A stretch of 10,808 nucleotides of DNA from CAJBLF01 sp041679065 (GTDB lineage: Bacteria; Patescibacteriota; Gracilibacteria; Absconditabacterales; Absconditicoccaceae): contig JBBABI010000039.1 in the NCBI GenBank assembly GCA_041679065.1, forward strand, positions 1 to 10,808, read 5' to 3'. Numbering within the stretch: position 1 is the first letter of the stretch; each line of letters starts with the position of its first letter. Below the pieces are notes generated by a model. That model did not search any database and was not told the DNA's origin. It saw nothing but the letters and a program-made list of their open reading frames with translations. Of this stretch, positions 6,448-10,808 are shown piece by piece. A program made the position numbers and the translations under genes.

Positions 6448-7759
6448 TCTTTTTCGACTGTACTGCCATTTCTATCATTTTTTTAAAAGCAGGCAGGCTA
6501 TGAAATACTAAATATATCGGGCTTCATAAGACGATACCTATATTTTTTATAAGAGATTTTTTGTGGATTGGTCTTCATCACACGTGAGATAAGATATCAA
6601 TATTAAAAATTATATATATATAACTATACATATAGCTTATTAGAATCAATATTGATCATATGATCATCAAAATACTTCAGTAAAAAAGCATCGATAGTAT
6701 AAATAATAGGACAAAAGTTGTACATATCCATTCTCCTGCATTAAAAAAACTATACAACGTAATCATAATTGCGTGAAAATAATTTTTATTATATTCCTTT
6801 CTAAAATTATTTTTGAGATAGCTTAGATACGTAAAAGAGAGAAATGGTCATAAAAACCACTTACTTCTTTGTATGAACAAAGATTTTATATCTACAGGCA
6901 TATTACTATTATCAAAGGCATATATAGGAATTATCGGTTCTTTTATACAAGACAACAGATATCCGTAAAACATATCTTCTGGATAATAGTTTGATGGCAT
7001 AGGAACTTTTTCAAGAAAAGGATATCTAATAAACAATCAATGGCTTACACAATGAGCATAAGTTATCTGATCAAACCATGATCAGCTTACTATCTTTCTT
7101 AATATTCTTGGAATCTCATGAGCTAAGGTAAATCTTGTTTGTGCAACTGCTACTATTTGTAGAAAATATTTACCTACATCATGTATCACAAAATCATTTC
7201 GATTATTGAGGAATATCGCAGATTGTTGGAAAACATTAGCATAAGGGTATTTCTCTACTTCCTGGCGAAAGATATTAAAGGTTTCTGCGTTTGGTCTGGA
7301 ATCTACATCATAGATAGCAATGTAGGTGTTTTTATGATTTTCTATTTGTGTTTTTAAATATCTGACAGCATAATTTATCTGGTCTGACTTATTTCATACA
7401 CGATAAGGATAATGGATATATGACATATTTCTTTGTGTATTTTTTTTGAAACTCTTTTTTATTTTTTCGATAGTCAAAAGTTTGGTTTCTCTATTTTTCT
7501 CTCTTTCTGTCGTGATAAAAAACAAGGAGATATCGTCATTAACAATATCTGCGAAATAACTTATAGTTCAGGCTATATTCTTTGTTTCATATAACACGGG
7601 AATAAAAATAATTATTTTTATAGGCGTTTTTGTACATATATTTTTGGTTAATAGACTATATTCTTTAGAAAAAATAGATAAACTTCTTTTTATCTTACGT
7701 ATGGCATATATATTTCTTATAGCCAGTAACACTAATAGTATATAGACCAGTATCTGCAT
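6437..7759 (-). CDS. Membrane-anchored family-2 glycosyltransferase
   Basis: A 440-aa protein from ATG 7757-7759 to TAG 6437-6439 with ten in-frame TGA codons. It starts with a membrane helix (about 1-17, MQILVYILLVLLAI), followed by a GT-A domain opening with IKIIIFIPVLYET. YDVDSRPNAE (150-159) carries the DxD metal/nucleotide-sugar motif (Asp151, Asp153), PED (260-262) is the likely catalytic acidic motif, and QRSKW (297-301) is the QxxRW-type motif of BcsA-like enzymes with Lys for Arg. A strongly hydrophobic stretch (about 330-386) and another near 407-425 form several C-terminal membrane helices. This order is typical of inner-membrane GT2 enzymes that polymerise or export a glycan, or glycosylate a lipid. 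Its start codon overlaps the stop of the radical SAM gene by one base (TAATG), implying translational coupling. Sugar donor and acceptor are unknown. Confidence 0.85.
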
Positions 7760-9363
7760 TATCTATGATTTTTTCATGTAATAAATCAAAATATGCTCAA
7801 TAGAGACAAAGACACTGCAACCTTAGTAAGTAACTCCTTTTCATCTCACCCCAATGCATTAGCTAGTGTTTGGACATCATCATTACTGTTAATGGTCGTA
7901 TATACTAAATACATATATTTTACAAGCTCATCTATACTGCCATGAAAGAACTTTTTTACTATAGGTCTTGTTATGTAGAAATTTTGATTGATGTACAATT
8001 GTACATTATTTTTATATGTCGTGAAATATGCTAAAAATTCATTTTTTGAGGTCTGCTTTTGGATAATGGGTACATCATCTAAAAATTCATTTGGTAAAAA
8101 TCATAACTCCTCTTCGCAATGTTGACTCCAATCATCAGCAAGAATTTTTCATTTTTTATTTGCTATTTCATAAAATACTGATCATGGAGAGGTTCTAGCT
8201 AAATGTCATGCTAAATTTGCCTGAATGGTAATATCTTCTAGAGGCAAATCCTTGATATATTTATATCATTTCAACCTATAATACAATTCTATAGTCTTGC
8301 GAGGAGTAGTTATTTTTTCTCCTAAAGAATATGACATCAACAAATACATTGGATATATATCATTTTCTTTTAAGAGAGTATTCGCTTCTATGATTTCATA
8401 TATTTTGTTATTTTTATTGGTACATTCAAAAACATTCACATCTCAGCTTTCCACACCAAATTCCATTCATACACATCAACTTTTTCTTAATAAAGGAAGA
8501 ATATCTTTATGTTCTACTATGGATGTAGATCTTGTAAGACAAATCCGATTAAATTTTAAATTTTTCTTTTCTATCAAGACACATAGTCTTTCTATTCTCT
8601 TTTTATCCAGGAGAAAGTTATCATCTGCAAAATGGATATTGGTTATAGCATATCTTTTTATCAGCATTTCTATTTCATCTGCTATGTTTTCGGCAGATCT
8701 ATATCTCACTTGTTTTCTATATAAAGCAGGGCTACTACAATAATAACAGCTTTCTGTACATCATCTGGAAGTCATCATATTTATGGTTTTCCCTGTATAT
8801 CATGGAACATGTATATTGGTATTATACTTATTAAGATCTACTTGAGAATAATCTGGGAACGAAATAGTATCTAAATTTTTTATTAATTCATGTTCTTTTG
8901 TGTTTTGTATATCATCTCCGTTTTTATAATATATTCATGAAATATTTTCATTATCTTTTCCGGACTTAATGGTTTTTATTAATGCAGGCAAACTTTCTTC
9001 TCCCTCTCATGCAATCACATAATCGGCAGATCCTTTGTAAAATGGTTCTTGGGGCATAAATGTGGGATGCACTCATCCATAAATAATCTTCTTATCTGGC
9101 CAGTTTTCTCTGATGGTATTCCCTATTTTGTATGATTCCGGCGCCTGCCTAGTAATTGCAGTGATTCATACAAAATCGACATATTCTATTCAAGCATGAG
9201 TTAAAATTTCTTTTATAGAATGATTTGTATATATATTTATATCTACTACCCTGGATGAAATGTTATTCTTTTTTAAAGAAGAAGAAAGATATAGCAAAGA
9301 TGTTGGTTCATAAAGAGACCAATGTGGTTGATAGCTAGGATTTATTAATAATATTTTCGTCAT
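7759..9363 (-). CDS. B12-binding-domain radical SAM enzyme
   Basis: A 534-aa protein from ATG 9361-9363 to TAA 7759-7761 with 18 in-frame TGA codons by hand count. The N-terminal part (1-170) is a Rossmann-type B12-binding domain: TKILLINPSYQ (2-12), VDFVGITAITR, then IIYGGVHPT (93-101) and YVIAGEGEES, all hallmarks of this class; it lacks the His of a DxHxxG base-off motif in what I can see. The radical SAM cluster motif is TSRGCTESCYYC (198-209), with Cys202, Cys206 and Cys209 as CxxxCxxC. RYRSAENIADEI and ITNIHFADDNFLL continue the barrel, and FGVESGD (302-308) is the SAM-contacting GxESG segment. Relatives methylate unreactive carbons or form rings and C-C bonds in lipids, antibiotics and pigments. 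Flanked by glycosyltransferases, a sugar- or lipid-modifying role is likely; the exact reaction is not known. Confidence 0.9.
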
Positions 9364-9365
9364 GT

Positions 9366-10232
9366 CTATAGATATAAGACTTTAAATAAAATAGCTCAAT
9401 ATATGTCTCAGCTTATTATGGCTATAGCTTCTATAATATCATAGAATCGACGTAAATTTTTTATTTTAAATCTTATCACTGATCATAGTGCTTTACACAA
9501 TAGTTTCCAAGGATACGGATTTATAGTTATTTTATTTTTTGCATATTTTTTGCACAATAGAGATTGATATACCGCATAGCGGAAATATGCTTTAAAATAA
9601 GATTTTATGGTATCGCGGTTTTTATGATATATGACAGCAGTATTGCATATTCCTATACGATATCATTTTACTCATAATTTCCAACAAATATCTACATCTC
9701 ATCACGAAATCAAATCTTCATCAAATCCACCTACCGCTATAAGATTTTTTTTCAGAAATCATGCATTAGCCAAAACTATGTAAGGTAAATGAGAAATATG
9801 TTCCAAATACTGTAAATCTTTTTGTCACCGTGCTAAATTTTTTCCATATCTTTCTATGCTACTTTGTGGCATATAACGTCTAATGCTTCATCCAAATCCC
9901 GCATATCATTTCTTTTGTCAAAAACACTTGAGCATATTATATAACCATAAAGGATCGGCCACACAATCTGCATCCGTAAAAAACACATAAGTACCCATAG
10001 CATGATATAATCAGATATTTCTTGCCATGGACATATTCTTTATGAATGAATGAAAATATCTACATCCATACTTCTTTGTGATTTTCTGGTATTTCCTATT
10101 TGGTCAATTTTCTACAATAATGATTTCAAAAGAATCTCTGCATATGGTTTGATTTTGTAGGGAATTCAAACACGCTAGTATTCTTTTATCATTATAGAGA
10201 ACGACAATAACTGATATAATCGGCAGTTCCAT
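9366..10232 (-). CDS. Soluble family-2 glycosyltransferase
   Basis: A 288-aa protein from ATG 10230-10232 to TAG 9366-9368 with 14 in-frame TGA codons. It has the full GT-A plan of a GT2 enzyme: ISVIVVLYNDKR (6-17) for the first strand, FEIIIVENGP (about 35-44) for the nucleotide-binding strand, ARNIGLYHAMGTYVFFTDAD (70-89) with the DxD motif at Asp87-Asp89, and GGFDEDLISGGDVDICWKLG with the acceptor-side GGDVD motif (177-181; both glycines are TGA). No membrane helices are evident. It should transfer a sugar from a nucleotide-sugar onto a lipid-linked glycan, protein or small molecule. The stop lies 2 nt before the ATG of the radical SAM gene, and the start 19 nt after the SPASM gene. The nearest relatives by motif are rhamnosyltransferase-like and MftF-like GT2 proteins, but I cannot assign the sugar. 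Confidence 0.9.
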
Positions 10233-10251
10233 ACTTTTTTATTAGCAAGAT

Positions 10252-10808
10252 TTAAAATTGGTGTGCCATTTCAGAGACAAATCATAGTGTTTTATTTCTC
10301 CATGAAGGACATTGCATACAAAATTTTGATTTTTTCACACGGAATTGGGCATATTTTTTCCCCAACCATATACTTTTAATATCTTGAGAATATATATTTC
10401 CCATAATCTCAGTAAATGAATTTTCCAAGGGGCAGCAAGGAATAACGTCTCAATTTGCTAAAATCATTAGTGTATCATCTGGCTGATGACATAAACTTTT
10501 TATAAATTTACTCTCCAAATAATATTGCCCATTACTATAGTTCTTCACTGTATTATCCTTTTCATTAAAAAACGAATCTAGCACATTTTTTGCATTTTCT
10601 ACTACTAGGTTATTGAAAATGCTTTTTTTTATGATATCATATACCTCAGGAATAATATTTTTTTTAAAGTCTTTTATCTGCTGTTCATCGAGCATGATGG
10701 TTTTATCATTGTATGGATACATAAGATACATTGACGAAATACCAAGATCAATAGCATATTTTACTAACTGTGGTAAGTTCTTATAGGTAGTATTTAGGAT
10801 GATTGTTT
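10252..10808 (-). CDS. Radical SAM/SPASM-domain protein, C-terminal part
   Basis: About 184 residues are visible, ending at TAA 10252-10254; the N-terminal part with the CxxxCxxC radical SAM motif lies beyond the right edge. The visible start, TIILNTTYKNLPQLVKYAID, then LGISSMYLMYPY, is the end of a radical SAM barrel. A helical linker follows, then a SPASM-type region: LCHQPDDTLMILANGDVIPC with PCCPLENSF (adjacent Cys pair), TEIMGNIYSQDIKSIW, and a final CMQCPSW cysteine pair. These cysteines would bind one or two auxiliary iron-sulfur clusters. SPASM enzymes modify peptides, proteins or small molecules; in glycan clusters they often act on sugars or lipids. Two in-frame TGA codons encode Gly here. 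It is probably the upstream member of the operon with the two glycosyltransferases and the B12 radical SAM gene. Substrate unknown. Confidence 0.85.

Noticed and set aside
6605..6640. A TA-rich simple repeat.
   Set aside because: It encodes Tyr/Ile-rich membrane helix residues in frame within the glycosyltransferase; no sign of a separate element.
8297..8743. A 148-codon frame on the + strand.
   Set aside because: It is antisense to the radical SAM core including the CxxxCxxC motif; the minus-strand frame is clearly the real gene.
5108..10808. The region looks like a graveyard of pseudogenes under the standard code.
   Set aside because: All interruptions are TGA only, fall on glycine positions, and frames otherwise run intact to TAA or TAG; recoding explains it fully.
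1..10808. CRISPR arrays, insertion-sequence ends, integrase or attachment sites.
   Set aside because: No regularly spaced repeats, transposase-like frames or flanking target duplications were found on either strand.

Overview
The window reads sensibly only if TGA is translated as glycine (genetic code 25). That code is known from the candidate-phyla bacteria Gracilibacteria (BD1-5) and Absconditabacteria (SR1), so the DNA most likely comes from one of these lineages. With the standard code nearly every gene after position 1200 appears broken. With TGA = Gly, ten of the eleven genes become long frames carrying about 70 in-frame TGA codons by hand count. Many fall on invariant glycines: the first Gly of a Walker A motif (5827), the Gly of a HAD DFDGV motif (5141), the phosphate loop of a flavodoxin (3081), GGVHPT and SRGC of a radical SAM enzyme, and the GGDVD motif of a glycosyltransferase. 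No tRNA, rRNA, CRISPR array or insertion sequence was seen.

Left part (1-4860). A 5'-open, alpha-helical protein of unknown function (1-1197, +) ends at a clear intrinsic terminator. A YunG-like small protein follows (1294-1698, +), then a GC-rich structured intergenic stretch (1704-1815) and a HAD-like protein (1836-2654, +). The HAD gene converges on, and overlaps by 24 bp, a flavodoxin gene (2631-3119, -). The flavodoxin gene lies downstream of thyX (3196-4860, -), a long two-domain flavin-dependent thymidylate synthase.

Middle (4861-6447). A 247-bp divergent intergenic region holds two sets of direct repeats and a promoter candidate for each direction. To its right, on the + strand, lie a HAD phosphatase-like gene (5108-5725) and a P-loop deoxynucleoside-kinase-like gene (5767-6447). 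With thyX this suggests a small nucleotide (thymidine) metabolism neighbourhood; that link is an inference from context.

Right part (6437-10808, all -). A tightly packed operon reads, in order of transcription: a radical SAM/SPASM protein (partial), a soluble family-2 glycosyltransferase, a B12-binding-domain radical SAM enzyme, and a membrane-anchored family-2 glycosyltransferase. Junctions are +19 nt, +2 nt and a 1-nt overlap. This looks like a glycan or glycolipid (less likely peptide) modification cluster whose beginning lies outside the window.

The two halves differ. The left half is less AT-rich and uses TGA about once per 100 codons (none in the first gene). The right half is strongly AT-rich and uses TGA about once per 34 codons.
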